A stretch of 64,000 bases of DNA from Deroplatys truncata (lineage: Eukaryota > Arthropoda > Insecta > Mantodea > Mantidae), in NCBI GenBank assembly GCA_030765065.1, contig CM060986.1, positions 72,595,573-72,659,572 of the forward strand. Direction: 5' to 3'. Of this stretch, positions 31,471 through 42,626 are shown piece after piece. Numbering within the stretch: position 1 is the first letter of the stretch; every line of letters starts with the position of its first letter. The notes below the pieces were generated by a model that saw nothing but the letters and a program-made list of their open reading frames with translations, was not told the origin of the DNA and searched no databases. A program made the position numbers and the translations under genes.

Positions 31471-32930
31471 ATAAACGATATTATGTTGAGAAAGTTGTGT
31501 GAATTAATATGCCAGAATAGTTTTGCTGTTGAGAAAAATAGGAGTTATAATAATGCCCCAAAGGAATTTGAAAAAAACTGTTGTTATGATTGCAATCACT
31601 AACTATATTGCAAAAGTGTTTTTATTTAATTGCTGTACTCATTATACTTGTGCTCCAAATTGCAGTACATAATGGCAAAGATTTGCTTTACCTGCTCTCC
31701 CCTCAGAACATAACTTATTTATACAACATAATTATATGTCATGGATAAAATTATTTGCTTGAAAAGCATCTCCAGGAAGAAGAAATTACTCTGCCATTGT
31801 TGCATTGTGTTAAAAAATATAAAGATCACACTCATTTTAGTTAAAACTGCTTCCATTTTTAATATTTATCACACTCCTGTTTCTGGAGGGAGTGCAGAAA
31901 TAGTTGAATGAGATGTGTATATAACAAATACCAATTACAATTTACTAATACTTATATTGTAATTGTCCATAAATTATGTAATGTCAGTTCATAATCAAGA
32001 GCTGAGCAACAGTAAAAAACAAATTAATTTTATGAATATGCTCCCATTTCTTTCAAGTCTATTTTTAGACTAATATTTACCTTAGGTAGTGTTTTGTTTT
32101 TTGTAAAAAACAGATGCATAGCATATGGTTGGTAAACTGTATCTTGAAAAAACATGTGCACAAGTAATCCCAGAAGAGCTCAACGATTGTATTGAGTGCT
32201 GATTCAAGCCATCATGGAACAGTGAATAAAAATGGAAAGCATAAGTAGGAAGTAATGAAGGTAATAGTTGTTCCTTGTTATTACAGAAGAGGGCACCTTG
32301 CATTAAATAATGGTAGAACTGCTATTTATTTTTCTGAAATGTATGTGTAGGTTATGTCCATGTTAGAGTAAGGTAATACAATACTCAAAATTAGAGGTAA
32401 ATGTATTAATATTTATTCATATATTCCTCTACACATAATTTTTTTTTATTTAATGTTACTAACTGTTGCATCATTAAAATTTATGTAAAAGCTATTAAGC
32501 ATGGATGTAATTTGGCTAAAAGTGTGGAGAAATAGTTATTTATATTTTTGTCAATATTTATTTTTTATACATTTATCGTTAATAATAAACTTGAGTTTTC
32601 TAAATGGGAATGATTTCACCTTTGCAAAGATATTTCTCTATGGGATATGTTTTGGTACATAAATTAAATATGCTACTACTCAATTTTGATGAAATGTTTT
32701 CAAAATGATAGTTAAAAACTGGTGCATTTTAGATTTTTAATAACATGTATAGTTAATTATATGCAGTTTATTTTTTAATTGGTCCAATCCCATTGTTTTT
32801 AAAAATAAAATGGAGTATACATTAAGAAAAAAATTGTAAACTTAAAAAAAAAAAAAAGTTGATTTTTTAAACACTCTGCTATTTTGTAAACTGAAAGCAA
32901 CACTGAAATTTTGCATGTTACAGTCTATTA
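31471..32930. other. Intergenic, nothing recognised
   Basis: AT-rich, with A and T runs. No supported feature. Confidence 0.45.
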
Positions 32931-32934
32931 TTAT

Positions 32935-33945
32935 GAAGTAAAAAATCTGATGTGATATACTCACATGACTTTCTCTACCCTTTATTGATTATTAGCGGGT
33001 ATACAAACTATCGTTATTAGAGCTTATTTTTCTATTACATTTTAATCCAAATAAACCATTGCAGAAATAGCTGCATTATACGTTTCATTTAAGATACAAA
33101 TGTTTTAGAACTGGATGTTATATGCTGGCCTTAAAATTCCACACTGTTTTCATGCAATTGCGAGAAACAACAGAATGTTGACAGGAGTTTAAGAGAATGG
33201 CCAAGTATTGAACAATTCAAATCATTAATAATGGATACCTCAGAAATGGCTTATGCCACAAAAACAACTTATTTGAAATAAACCATGTGTTTTAAAGAGA
33301 TTACATTGTTTTTGTAATATGTTTTTGTCTATCGTTTAACATTTACCAGTTATACAAGATTATACAAAATTTCTTACAAATGAAGAGGAGCTCACAGGCT
33401 ATTCCCAGAAAATTCAAAATGTACATTTTATTTGTTATGCAAATATCTTTAATATGTGATATTTTAATCAAAATCATTACAGCCATTTTAAAGAAAATAA
33501 AAAAAATTAAAAAAATGTTCCAAGTGAAGGGTAGTTTTGTGTGGGGGGATTTTCTTGAAAGTCTTCGTGTCGCACCTTTGAAAGGAGTTCACAGGCTATT
33601 CCCAGAAAATTCAAGATATACATTTTATTTGTTATGCAAATATCTTTAATGTGTGATATTTTAATCAAAATCATTACAGCCATTTTATAGAAAATAAAAA
33701 AAAATTAAAAAAATGTTCCAAGTGAAGGGTAGTTTTGGATGGAGGGATTTTCTTGATGGAGGGATTTGAAAGGTACTGAACATAAATACCAAGTTTGGTA
33801 TATATCTGACTTTGTTTTTTTAATTACGCTGTTCTCAGCACACACACACACACACACATGGACATTTTTCTAAAAACAAATCTGATTTCTGGTGAACTCT
33901 CGATGCCAAATTTTAGGGTATGTGGTAGAAAAGTAAAAATTCATA
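32935..33945 (+). mobile_element. Family R repeat copy with an internal ~203-bp tandem duplication
   Basis: Starts AAAATCTGATGTGATATACT, CACATGACTTTCTCTACCCT and runs through the family landmarks to a CA microsatellite (33839-33859) and CTGGTGAACTCTCGATGCCA. The block starting GAG(C/T)TCACAGGCTATTCCCA occurs twice in tandem (about 33387-33589 and 33590-33790). Confidence 0.85.
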
Positions 33946-34084
33946 AACGTTGGCCTCTTAAAGTACCTGTGTTTGAATTTCACTTTTCCATGTTTGATAA
34001 AGAAATGAGCTTGTTAATTTCAACAGTTTGTTTTAAATTATGAATTTAATAGTATAAATTGACAAGAAAATAACCTCCATGGCA

Positions 34085-34480
34085 TGACAACCCAAGAAGG
34101 CCAAGGACTACTGCAAGGCTACTGTGGCCCTTTCCATGATGTTAGTGCTGGGGTAGAATGACGGCCTTCCAAGTCAGAAGGCCTGAGTTTGAATCTTGGT
34201 TGTGATTGATGCTTTTTCTCCTGGAGCTTTCCATTATCCTCATAAGATTAATGCTGGGTAACAGCTCAATGGACTCTGAGCTCATTTGAGTATTAGTGCA
34301 CCCATTTCATTCATCCTTGCAGACCTAAATTGTTAAGAATGATAGTACCTAAATACTTTGCAAAGGGCAATATTGGTGGGGGATGTGTCAGCATGCTGGA
34401 CACCCCAATTTACCCAGACGTTTAGGCAGGTTTACTAGTAAAGAGCTCCTGTTTCTCAATTAAGAACCTCCTCGTTTGGA
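34085..34480 (+). mobile_element. Probable tRNA-derived SINE (third type)
   Basis: Has tRNA-like spacing of GGGGTAGAATGACGGCCTTC and CAGAAGGCCTGAGTTTGAAT, with the second containing a degenerate box B, and then a tail region (TTTCTCCTGGAGCTTTCCAT..., CAGCATGCTGGACACCCCAA). No target duplication was identified. Confidence 0.45.
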
Positions 34481-34835
34481 GCTCTAAAATTCTGAGTGCA
34501 TCTGTATACCACACAAACCAGCATAAGAAAACTGCCATATAGGTACTGTTATGGAATGCATATCCCTTCACACTTCAATGCTACCATTGCACTGTGACAA
34601 TGGACAATGTTTATAATGTGTGTATATACATTTTTAAACATATGAAATAAAATATTTTATCTGCAATTATAGGAAAAGTAAATATCGTATTTTGTAAGTT
34701 GTGCACAACACTAATCTAAGGATTACGAAGAATAACATACAACTTATTTTATGTTGTCAATCATATTATGACCAAACATATACTATGTCAAAATACTGGA
34801 TATAGGGATTTAATATGGAAAATAAGTTTTTACTT

Positions 34836-35600
34836 TCTTTACTACTTACCTACGGTTAGTAGAAGTGTTGTATTCCACCCAAAATTTTGATAATTAGATT
34901 TCACTGGAAATACATATTTTAGGACTCCCTGAAATCAAAAGAAAGCATTTTTAAAAAACAGATTGTGAGTGCATGTTCATGTGTGTGTAAAGAGCATAAC
35001 TCAAAAACGAAAAGTCGTTTAAATACCAAACTTGATATTTAAGTTCACTCTCTTGCAAGAATGCAATGCACCCCAAACTACCCTTTACATGGAAAAGTAT
35101 TTGTTTTATAATTTGTCAAAAATGTCGCTTAACAAATTTGATTAAAGTACCATACATTTACATTTTTTCATTTACATATGAAATGTTTGTCTTTTATTTT
35201 CTGGAAATAGCCTATGAATACTCTTCATTTTGACTGACTTTTGTATAACTACACAAAAAAATGTAGATCTCATTAAAGCACACAATTTGTCAATTTTTTT
35301 TTTTTTTGTAGAGTTAACCGTTTCTGAGATATTCATTGTTATTAGTTAAAATTTTCAAATACTATCCTTTTAGCTGTTGGCAAGTTGCTATTCATTTTTT
35401 TCTAATGATCATGCAAAGAGGGTGGGTTGTAGTCATCACATAGCGACAAGCTTCAAGAATCTGATTGTCACTTTAGCCTACTCTATCCTTCTTATACCTA
35501 TTACGAAATGTTTAAATGTTTAAGGAAAGTTTAATCTCGATTAACAAGAAGTAAATGTAAGAATATTTTGTAGCCTGATGACTGAAATTATTGAGCAATA
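34836..35600 (-). mobile_element. Family R repeat copy, minus orientation
   Basis: Begins TTTTTACTTTCTTTACTACT, then TGTATTCCACCCAAAATTTT, TTCACTGGAAATACATATTT, GAGCATAACTCAAAAACGAA, CAAACTACCCTTTACATGGA and CTATGAATACTCTTCATTTT, and ends near CGATTAACAAGAAGTAAATG. The microsatellite position is short here (TGTGTGTG near 34980). Confidence 0.8.
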
Positions 35601-36619
35601 TTTTTTTGGATAGGTACTCAGTGTTACTTTATAAACTATATAACCATAACTTTAACTTTACATTGCATGAGTGAAGAATTCAAAATCTCTCCAGTAAGCT
35701 TTATTCAGAAATATTGATGAAATACCGGGCATAATGGAATGAATTTTAAATGAAAATCTATATGTATGCTGGAAAAACAAGAATTTGCGCAAATTATTTC
35801 TTTTGTAGTTATGTGATTAAATAGCTCATGTCAACAAGGCTTGCTGATATATGAAGAAGAATAATATGAAATATTTATGTTTCATTTATGGAACTTATAC
35901 TTACATATTATATGAATACTGTAAAGAGAAAAAAATTGTGGTTGTGTATCTCTATCCAGGGTAGTCTCAGAAATTGCTTGGTTGATTGTGATAATTACTT
36001 TAACATTGGAAGGCATTGTTCTTCCTGACAAATACAGACTGTATGCATTTTCAAAAATTGTAACTTAATAGTTTTTCTTGAGTGGGGAGTTATATTTGTA
36101 TCATCCTTGGTCACTTACTAAAAGTGTAGTAGATTTGGTATGGTCAGGCATAAGAATTTCTAAGCATTAAAGCCAAGATGAAAGGAAATTAAGTTGAACT
36201 GTTACTGAAACTTTGCATAGTGACATCACAGGTAACAAACTACCCCTATCCCTCATACATTCTGTTGGCATTTGCAGACAGTATTCACCAGACCTCTATC
36301 AGAAAATAGTAGATTATGAAAAATCAGATTTGTATAGAAATATTTCAGATTGGGCAATATGAAATTTATTATAAGCAACTCTTTGTCATGTATCAGTTTG
36401 TTAGTAATAATATACAAGATGGTGCTGTTGAGTCCTCGATTACGCCAAATGCAAAATTCTGTCGTAAGTCTCTTGTTTGTGCTCTTATTCAATACACTTA
36501 AAAACTAAAGTGACGTGCATGAAACAGGTATTATTCTGTGATATTATTATATTATTGTGAAGTATTATCCTCTTATAATTTGGAATACTCCAATATTAGA
36601 TTTCTACTTGGATATGTGG

Positions 36620-36661
<42 letters not shown>

Positions 36662-37230
36662 GTTTTATTCACTTCATGAAATACACATTATGGAAGTATG
36701 TCAAAAGCTACAATAAAATCATACAATGGCTACCATTAAATTAAGAACATTATATAGCTATCATTATTCAAATATTCATGTATAGAGTAACAGCACTTTT
36801 TAATTAAAAACTTTGATTACTTTTGAGAATTTTAAACTAGCTTTAGTCTTAAAGTTGGAAGGCAATTTATTGTACAATGAAGTACACACAAACCATGCTT
36901 TTGCTAGTTAAAGTTCTCTTTCTATGAGGCATAGAAATGTCCTCATTGAGTCTAGTAGCATTTATAGTGAACTCTAGCTTATTCTAAATATGCAATATGA
37001 AAAACAGGTGCTGAAGCTTAGCGAAATTCTATTTACCGCACTACTGTTTTAGGTTGGGAAACAAACTTTGACATTGTGTGGAACAAAATGTTTTACCCAT
37101 CTTAACTTTTTATATTCAGTGCATTTTTCTATGCAACTGATTTTGAAGAGTCGTTTGTGCTAGAAAAGGGTGTTTTGATGAAAGACAATATAACATGAAA
37201 TTTAAGACTAAGCTTTCTTCCTTATTTTTA
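35601..37230. other. Intergenic, with an (AAT)n microsatellite
   Basis: About 13 AAT units at 36620-36660. No gene or bounded element recognised in the rest. Confidence 0.5.
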
Positions 37231-37866
37231 AAAAGAGAACCTCTCAATGACACCGGTCTACCCTGCCAAGCCTTCATTTATACACCACAGGGAAGACGGG
37301 ATGTTGGAAACGCATTCCGCATCCTGGAGCCGAGGGGTGCACATCGTCTTCAGGAGCTACTTCGGTCTTCTTGGGCAGCGCAGCATCATCGTGGGCGAGG
37401 CCAGCGCCATCAGCCGTCGCTTCGTGGGGCACCTCAGCGGCAGCTAGCGGCATCCCCTGCAAGTTGCCTTTCCACCGGCAGCCATCACCATAGCGGCAAG
37501 CAGTGGGCACAGCACCCTCTTCTAGCTTGCCGCTCGGCCGCGAGAGTGCGAGCCGCCTTCACCTCTCCCACTGGCGGGCAGTGGACTTGCTTCCCCTTCT
37601 AGCCCGCCAGAAAAAGGCCCGTCCGGGCAACTCGTCGAGCGGAGCCGGGCAAGCAGTGGACTTAGCATCCCCTGATAGCTTGTCCCTGGTCTCACGCTAA
37701 GGTCCAGCGGTAATCTTTGAGAACAGGTTTCCCATATTTCATACTACTCTCTCACTGTCATCTATTTTTCCAAGACTTGGACGCACTGACTGACGGACCA
37801 CGAGACAGCGGGTTCGCAAGACCACAGCCAAGGGTCAGGACCTCTGGTCCGGCACCCAGGGCCGAT

Positions 37867-39657
37867 ATGGCCCGCACAGGCGCCTCCCTCGCGGAGGTCC
37901 GGTCCTCTGCGGACAGCCGAAGGGCAACCGCGCCGACCCTTGACCCCAACGACGGGCAAGTACCAGGACCCAGCTCCTTTTCCTCTCCCATACTGGGAGT
38001 CTCATTCAAAGGTAGGTCCAAGGGATCTAAGAGGAAGGCTACGGCCCCTCAGAAGATCACTGCCGGTGTAACACCAGCAATCCCCTCTCACCCCTCCTTC
38101 ACCCCTCTGCCTGATTCGGAGGAGGAGGAGTCCGACCTCGACGGCTTCACTGTCGTCGAGGGAAGGAAGAGGGCACCCCCGGGTTCCAAACCTAACTCGG
38201 GCGCGAGCAAGCAGACACCACCACAGGTTACAGTACAACCCCCACCCAAAAGGGGGGCCAAGCTACCGCCAATCATAGCGGACTCCTTCAGGGATCATAT
38301 AGGAGTCATGCGGCGGCTGGCGGCAAAGATAACGGGCGGCTTTGAAGCAAAGCGCAAGCCCTACAAGGTCCATATACAGACCTTCACGCCCGAAGATTTC
38401 GAGGCAGCCAAGCAGGTACTGAGGGACCTGCATATTCCCTTCTATTCCTACTCGCCGCAACGCCCACATGTGGAGCGCCGGGTGATCAGGGGCCTAGACT
38501 CGGAGTGCCAGCCGGACGACGTCAGGGCAGCACTCTTAGAGGAGCACAACATTTCTGTCTCGGCTGTGGCACAGCTAAGAAAGAATATCATTACCGAGGA
38601 AGGTCCGGTCAAGGTTCCGATGCCTCTCTACCTCGTTGTTGTGGACAAGGTCCCTGGCGAGGAGAACCAGCCCATTGACGCTGTTCGGGTGCTGTTCCAC
38701 ACGGTCGTAAAGGTTGAACGCTTTTACGGCCAAGGTGGACCAGTGCAATGCCACAGATGCATGGGCTTCCATCACTCCAGCCTGGCGTGTGAGCGCAAGC
38801 TTGCATGCCTGCGCTGTGCTGGACCCCATCTTCTGCGGGATTGCGAAAAGGCACCCGAGGAGAAGACATGTGCTAACTGCCGCCAGGACCACGTCAGTGT
38901 CTGCAAGGGCTGCGTGGCGAGGCAGCGGATCATTGAGAGCCGCCGACAAGGAGCACCGGCACCGGCTACAGTCCGACCGGGAGTTTCCTTTGCGGCCGCT
39001 CTCAAGAAGGCCGAGACGACGCTCCAAGGAGCGGGAGGAGCTTTGGCTTCTAAGGAGGGTCAAACAGAGACGCCGATTACCACTGCGGCGATGACGGCGA
39101 CAACATCGCCCGACGAAGTGCCACAGCAGGAACAGCCAACAGAAACACGAACAAAACGTCAGAAGAAGAACAAGAAGAAGAAGAAACAGAACAAAGGTCC
39201 TGCACCTAACACCATGCCGGGCCAATCACATGCCCCGGCTACTGAGCAACCCCAAGCCCCGCCCACAGTGGCGGCACCTAAACCACCAGCGACCGCGGCA
39301 GTGCCCAAGACACCGGCCACTGCCGTGCCAGATACGCCGGCGCTCCCGGCAACAACACCGGCCTCCATGGCAGGTTTTGGGGACACCATCTCCCAAACAG
39401 ATTTGGAAGAATTCCGGGCCCTATCCCTGTGGTTTGGTGACCTCATCAAAAAGGCCCTACCTGCGCTACGACACTGCAAGCTGCAACTCGCTAACCCGCA
39501 GTTAAACCCATTCAAAAGCACCAAGTCATGCTCGAAACGCTGGAGCATCTGTTCCCTAATTCCGCTTCGTAATGGCTGCCAGACTCGTCCGGAGGCCATT
39601 ACGAGCTGCGTTCTGGAACGCAAACGGATTAAGGGGACATTATCCCAGCGTACTTGA
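37867..39657 (+). CDS. Jockey-like LINE ORF1: gag-like nucleocapsid protein
   Basis: 596 residues from the first ATG; the frame is open from further upstream but only with non-ATG codons. The N-terminal third is Pro/Ser/Arg-rich and likely disordered. At about 205-270 lies a region like the domain found before zinc knuckles in Jockey gag proteins (RRVIRGLDSECQPDDVRAAL). At about 295-347 there are three knuckles: CHRCMGFHHSSLAC (CX2CX4HX4C), CLRCAGPHLLRDC (CX2CX3HX4C) and CANCRQDHVSVC, followed by KGC. The C-terminal part is Ala/Pro/Thr-rich with a Lys-rich tract. Such proteins bind the element RNA. The frame overlaps ORF2 by 86 bp in a different frame, suggesting coupled translation. No stops or frameshifts. 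Confidence 0.9.
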   Translation: MARTGASLAEVRSSADSRRATAPTLDPNDGQVPGPSSFSSPILGVSFKGRSKGSKRKATAPQKITAGVTPAIPSHPSFTPLPDSEEEESDLDGFTVVEGRKRAPPGSKPNSGASKQTPPQVTVQPPPKRGAKLPPIIADSFRDHIGVMRRLAAKITGGFEAKRKPYKVHIQTFTPEDFEAAKQVLRDLHIPFYSYSPQRPHVERRVIRGLDSECQPDDVRAALLEEHNISVSAVAQLRKNIITEEGPVKVPMPLYLVVVDKVPGEENQPIDAVRVLFHTVVKVERFYGQGGPVQCHRCMGFHHSSLACERKLACLRCAGPHLLRDCEKAPEEKTCANCRQDHVSVCKGCVARQRIIESRRQGAPAPATVRPGVSFAAALKKAETTLQGAGGALASKEGQTETPITTAAMTATTSPDEVPQQEQPTETRTKRQKKNKKKKKQNKGPAPNTMPGQSHAPATEQPQAPPTVAAPKPPATAAVPKTPATAVPDTPALPATTPASMAGFGDTISQTDLEEFRALSLWFGDLIKKALPALRHCKLQLANPQLNPFKSTKSCSKRWSICSLIPLRNGCQTRPEAITSCVLERKRIKGTLSQRT

Positions 39658-42283
39658 GTTTGTCAACTCCTACGGAATTGATATTCTAATGGTCTGTGAA
39701 ACACACTTGATTGCTGGTACTAACTTTTCGCTGCCAAGTTACGTCACCCATCGGCAAGATCGGGTCGGCCGACCGGGGGGCGGTACAGCTATCCTCATCA
39801 AAAACCATATCACGCATACCCCCTTCTCTCTCCCACAACTACAGCATGTGGAAGCCTGTGCCATTCGGCTTGCCATTGGCGGGCTAGACACCTTGCTGAT
39901 AGCGGTTTATGACCCTCCAGACCATCGCTTCTATGAAGCAGATTACCGCATCCTACTGAACCTACACCCAGTGGTATGCATTGCAGGAGACCTCAACGCG
40001 AAGCACGGGCTCTGGCACAGCCGCACGGCTAACCAGAAAGGCCGCGGACTCTACCGCCTCATCAGCGGAGACCCAAGCCTAATCGCGCACGGACCGAGAG
40101 GGCCTACGTTTTATCCGGCCCGCGGCAGGCCGGATATTCTCGACATCATGCTCACCAAAAACGTTCCATTCCATCTAGAGCTCTCGGCGGTAAACGAGCT
40201 GGATTCCGACCATGACCCTGTCCTGGTGGATTCCAACGTTTCAATGCCAGCTCTGGTCAGCCCAGACTGGGTAAACGAGGTCGACTGGGACGCAGCCGTC
40301 CAAGAATTGAACCGGTCTGTCGACCCGCGGCCACGTATCGACTCCATCGATGCGCTGGAAGCGGCGGCGGCAGACTTCTCCCAACAGATCCTGACTGCGG
40401 TACGTGCACACACTCACCGCATCCCGTCTGACATACCCAACCCGAGAACCATACCTAATGAACTCCGGCAGCTGCTAAAAGCCAAGGCAACTGTACGGAA
40501 GCTATGGCAGCGTTTCCGCCATCCCAGGATAGGGGCAGTATACCAGCGGTTCAAAACCCTGGCAAGGCGACTGCTCCGTGTGCACAGAAAGGAGGCCTGG
40601 GAAAGAACAATGGAGACTGTAAACCTACAGGAAAAGAAACCATGGCGGATAATCAAATCCTTGAGAAAGGATAAGACGCAGTACCAGCATCCTCTGCACG
40701 GCACTCGCGGGAGACTCGCTTTCGAGCCCCGCGAGAAAGCCACAGTGTTTGCAGACCATTTAGAACTCCAATTCGAGCCGCGGGAGGACCCCCAGGACGA
40801 AGACTTTACTGAGCTCGTGGAAGCGACTGTGGACTACCTCTATGAGGAACCACAACCGCGCCACGAGGAGGTCCATCTTCCCATAGTCACCCCTAAACAG
40901 GTGGCTTCCGAAATCCGAAAACTCAATCCGAATAAATCCCCTGGACATGACGGCGTCACGGCGCCCATGCTCCAGCACCTACCCAAGAAGGCCGTCATCC
41001 ATTTGACGCGGATTTTCAATGCAAGCCTTCACCTCCGTCACTTTCCAACTAGTTGGAAGGAGGCGCGGGTGGTATGCATTTTAAAGCCCGGCAAGGATCC
41101 GGTCTTTCCATGCAGTTACCGCTCCATCAGCTTGCTCCCAACCGTCTCAAAAGTCTTTGAGCGGTTGCTCCTTGCCCGCCTTACACCTCTCTTTGAGGAA
41201 AGGCAGCTCCTCCCGGACCATCAGTTTGGTTTTCGCCATGGGCACTCCACAACCCTTCAGTTACTGCGACTGGCCGAGAAGGCCTCCCTGGGCTTCCAGG
41301 AGAACTTCAAGACCATAGCAGTGCTGCTGGACGTAGAGAAGGCCTTTGCCACGACGTGGCACCAAGGCCTTTTGTATAAACTCAAGGAGTTAGACGTCCC
41401 TCCCGCCTATCTTGCCCTGATAAGCAGTTTCCTTCGGGATCGCACATTCAGGGTGAGAGTGGAGGGGAAGGTTTCCTCAGTCCGTCCCATAGCCGCTGGA
41501 GTCCCGGAAGGCAGTGTACTGTCCCCGCTTCTCTTCGCGGCCTACATGTCGGACTTCCCCACGGAACCCAGGACTGTTACGTGCCAATATGCCGACGATG
41601 TCCTCATAATGGCACAGAACAAGAATGCCCGATTCTGTTTCCCTCCACTACAGCGACAGCTCCGAGCCATTGGCAGGTGGAGCGAAAAGTGGAGGATGGC
41701 CATTAGCCCGGGGAAGAGCTCTGCGCTTCTCCTGGCGAAGGTCCGTCGGTGGCGGCCCGAGCGGCCTCTGAGGTTGCGGCGGAGGAGAATCCCCTGGGTT
41801 ACCTCAGCCAAATACCTCGGAGTCACGCTCGACCGCGGCCTCACTTTCGCGCCACATGTCAGGGCAAAGGTCGGCCTCAGCCACTCCGCGCTGAGGCAGC
41901 TGTACCCTGTATTCCGCTCCACAATGCCCATACGCCTCAAACTACGCCTATATCAGGCGATTATCCCGCCCCTGATTCTTTACGGCTGCGAGGTCTGGGG
42001 ATCGGCGGCAGCGACCACCATCCGCAGACTGCAAACCGTCCAGAACAGGGCGCTTCGGATGATCTATGATACCGGGCGTAGATTCCCATCACATATCCTA
42101 CATACCCATTCCGGTCTCCCATACATCGTGGACGTGGTGCGGGAGAGAACCCGCACCATGTACGCGAAACTTACCTATCACCCCAACCAGCTGGTTAACT
42201 CTTTGGGCCGCTATGACCACAAGGCGCCACGGCGGAGGAAGAGCTACCGGTTGCCGAAAGACGGCTTGGGCCCCCGAGGCTGA
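39572..42283 (+). CDS. Jockey-like LINE ORF2: AP-endonuclease plus reverse transcriptase
   Basis: 903 residues, uninterrupted, a normal Jockey length. Residues about 10-220 form an exonuclease-endonuclease-phosphatase type endonuclease: FWNANGLRGH, CETHL, GDLNAKHGLW, and the catalytic SDH at 212-214 in LDSDHDPVLV. RT spans about 480-760: LNPNKSPGHDGV, SLLPTVSKVFERLL, QFGFRHGHSTTLQLL, LLDVEKAF (catalytic D587), GVPEGSVLSPLLF, and YADD at 673-676. No RNase H. Three usually invariant positions differ: YRPIS reads YRSIS, the second Asp of AFD is Ala593, and GVPQGS reads GVPEGS. The role is target nicking and target-primed reverse transcription. The ATG lies in good context (AATGGCTGCC). Confidence 0.93.
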   Translation: MAARLVRRPLRAAFWNANGLRGHYPSVLEFVNSYGIDILMVCETHLIAGTNFSLPSYVTHRQDRVGRPGGGTAILIKNHITHTPFSLPQLQHVEACAIRLAIGGLDTLLIAVYDPPDHRFYEADYRILLNLHPVVCIAGDLNAKHGLWHSRTANQKGRGLYRLISGDPSLIAHGPRGPTFYPARGRPDILDIMLTKNVPFHLELSAVNELDSDHDPVLVDSNVSMPALVSPDWVNEVDWDAAVQELNRSVDPRPRIDSIDALEAAAADFSQQILTAVRAHTHRIPSDIPNPRTIPNELRQLLKAKATVRKLWQRFRHPRIGAVYQRFKTLARRLLRVHRKEAWERTMETVNLQEKKPWRIIKSLRKDKTQYQHPLHGTRGRLAFEPREKATVFADHLELQFEPREDPQDEDFTELVEATVDYLYEEPQPRHEEVHLPIVTPKQVASEIRKLNPNKSPGHDGVTAPMLQHLPKKAVIHLTRIFNASLHLRHFPTSWKEARVVCILKPGKDPVFPCSYRSISLLPTVSKVFERLLLARLTPLFEERQLLPDHQFGFRHGHSTTLQLLRLAEKASLGFQENFKTIAVLLDVEKAFATTWHQGLLYKLKELDVPPAYLALISSFLRDRTFRVRVEGKVSSVRPIAAGVPEGSVLSPLLFAAYMSDFPTEPRTVTCQYADDVLIMAQNKNARFCFPPLQRQLRAIGRWSEKWRMAISPGKSSALLLAKVRRWRPERPLRLRRRRIPWVTSAKYLGVTLDRGLTFAPHVRAKVGLSHSALRQLYPVFRSTMPIRLKLRLYQAIIPPLILYGCEVWGSAAATTIRRLQTVQNRALRMIYDTGRRFPSHILHTHSGLPYIVDVVRERTRTMYAKLTYHPNQLVNSLGRYDHKAPRRRKSYRLPKDGLGPRG

Positions 42284-42316
42284 AGTCTACCAATCCCTCA
42301 TCTCACAAACTTCCCC

Positions 42317-42503
42317 AAGTTAAGCAGCATTGGGCCCGGTCGCTGGCTGGATGAGTGACCATCTACCAGCGACCCGCCCTGCTGCCAACTTGAGTACCCC
42401 CATCCCATTACCTGTATTCCCATCTTGCTTTGCTGCCATGCCGGCCTGCTTAACTTGACGACCACACAAGCGGTCGCACAAGTTAAGCAGCATTGGGCTT
42501 GGT
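42317..42503 (+). repeat. 5S rRNA-like repeats in the LINE 3' UTR
   Basis: At 42317-42360, AAGTTAAGCAGCATTGGGCC, CGGTC and TGGATGAGTGACC follow the order and spacing of the internal control region of animal 5S rRNA (box A, intermediate element, box C). A second, partial copy (AAGTTAAGCAGCATTGGGCT, TGGTC) is at 42480-42503. Neither is a complete 5S gene: the 5' and 3' thirds of 5S are absent. Confidence 0.75.
42446..42490 (+). other. 3' UTR stem-loop formed by inverted 5S-like boxes
   Basis: CTGCTTAACTTG at 42446-42457 is the exact reverse complement of CAAGTTAAGCAG at 42479-42490. Inside, CGACC (42459-42463) pairs with GGTCG (42472-42476), leaving the 8-nt loop ACACAAGC. This makes a 17-bp hairpin near the 3' end, where LINE RTs commonly recognise their template. 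Confidence 0.75.
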
Positions 42504-42626
42504 CACCGCATGGTCGCTAGTCCGCCCATGAGGAAACGCCGAGACCCAGCCAAATGGTAGTGCAGAAAGCTAAACCCCGCCCAAGACAGACATAAATCAA
42601 AAGCTTGTGTATATTCTTTTAAACCT

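Noticed and set aside
37195-37602. ORF in the LINE 5' region (LEPRGAHRLQELLRSSWAAQ)
   Set aside because: It lies in the GC-rich LINE 5' UTR, does not resemble any LINE protein and precedes ORF1 in another frame; probably compositional.
38575-39225. Long minus-strand ORF opposite LINE ORF1
   Set aside because: A shadow frame of GC-rich coding sequence: low-complexity Leu/Cys/Arg-rich reading without known domain.
42317-42360. Complete 5S rRNA gene
   Set aside because: Only the internal control region-like part is present; the 5' and 3' thirds of 5S and a terminator T run are missing.
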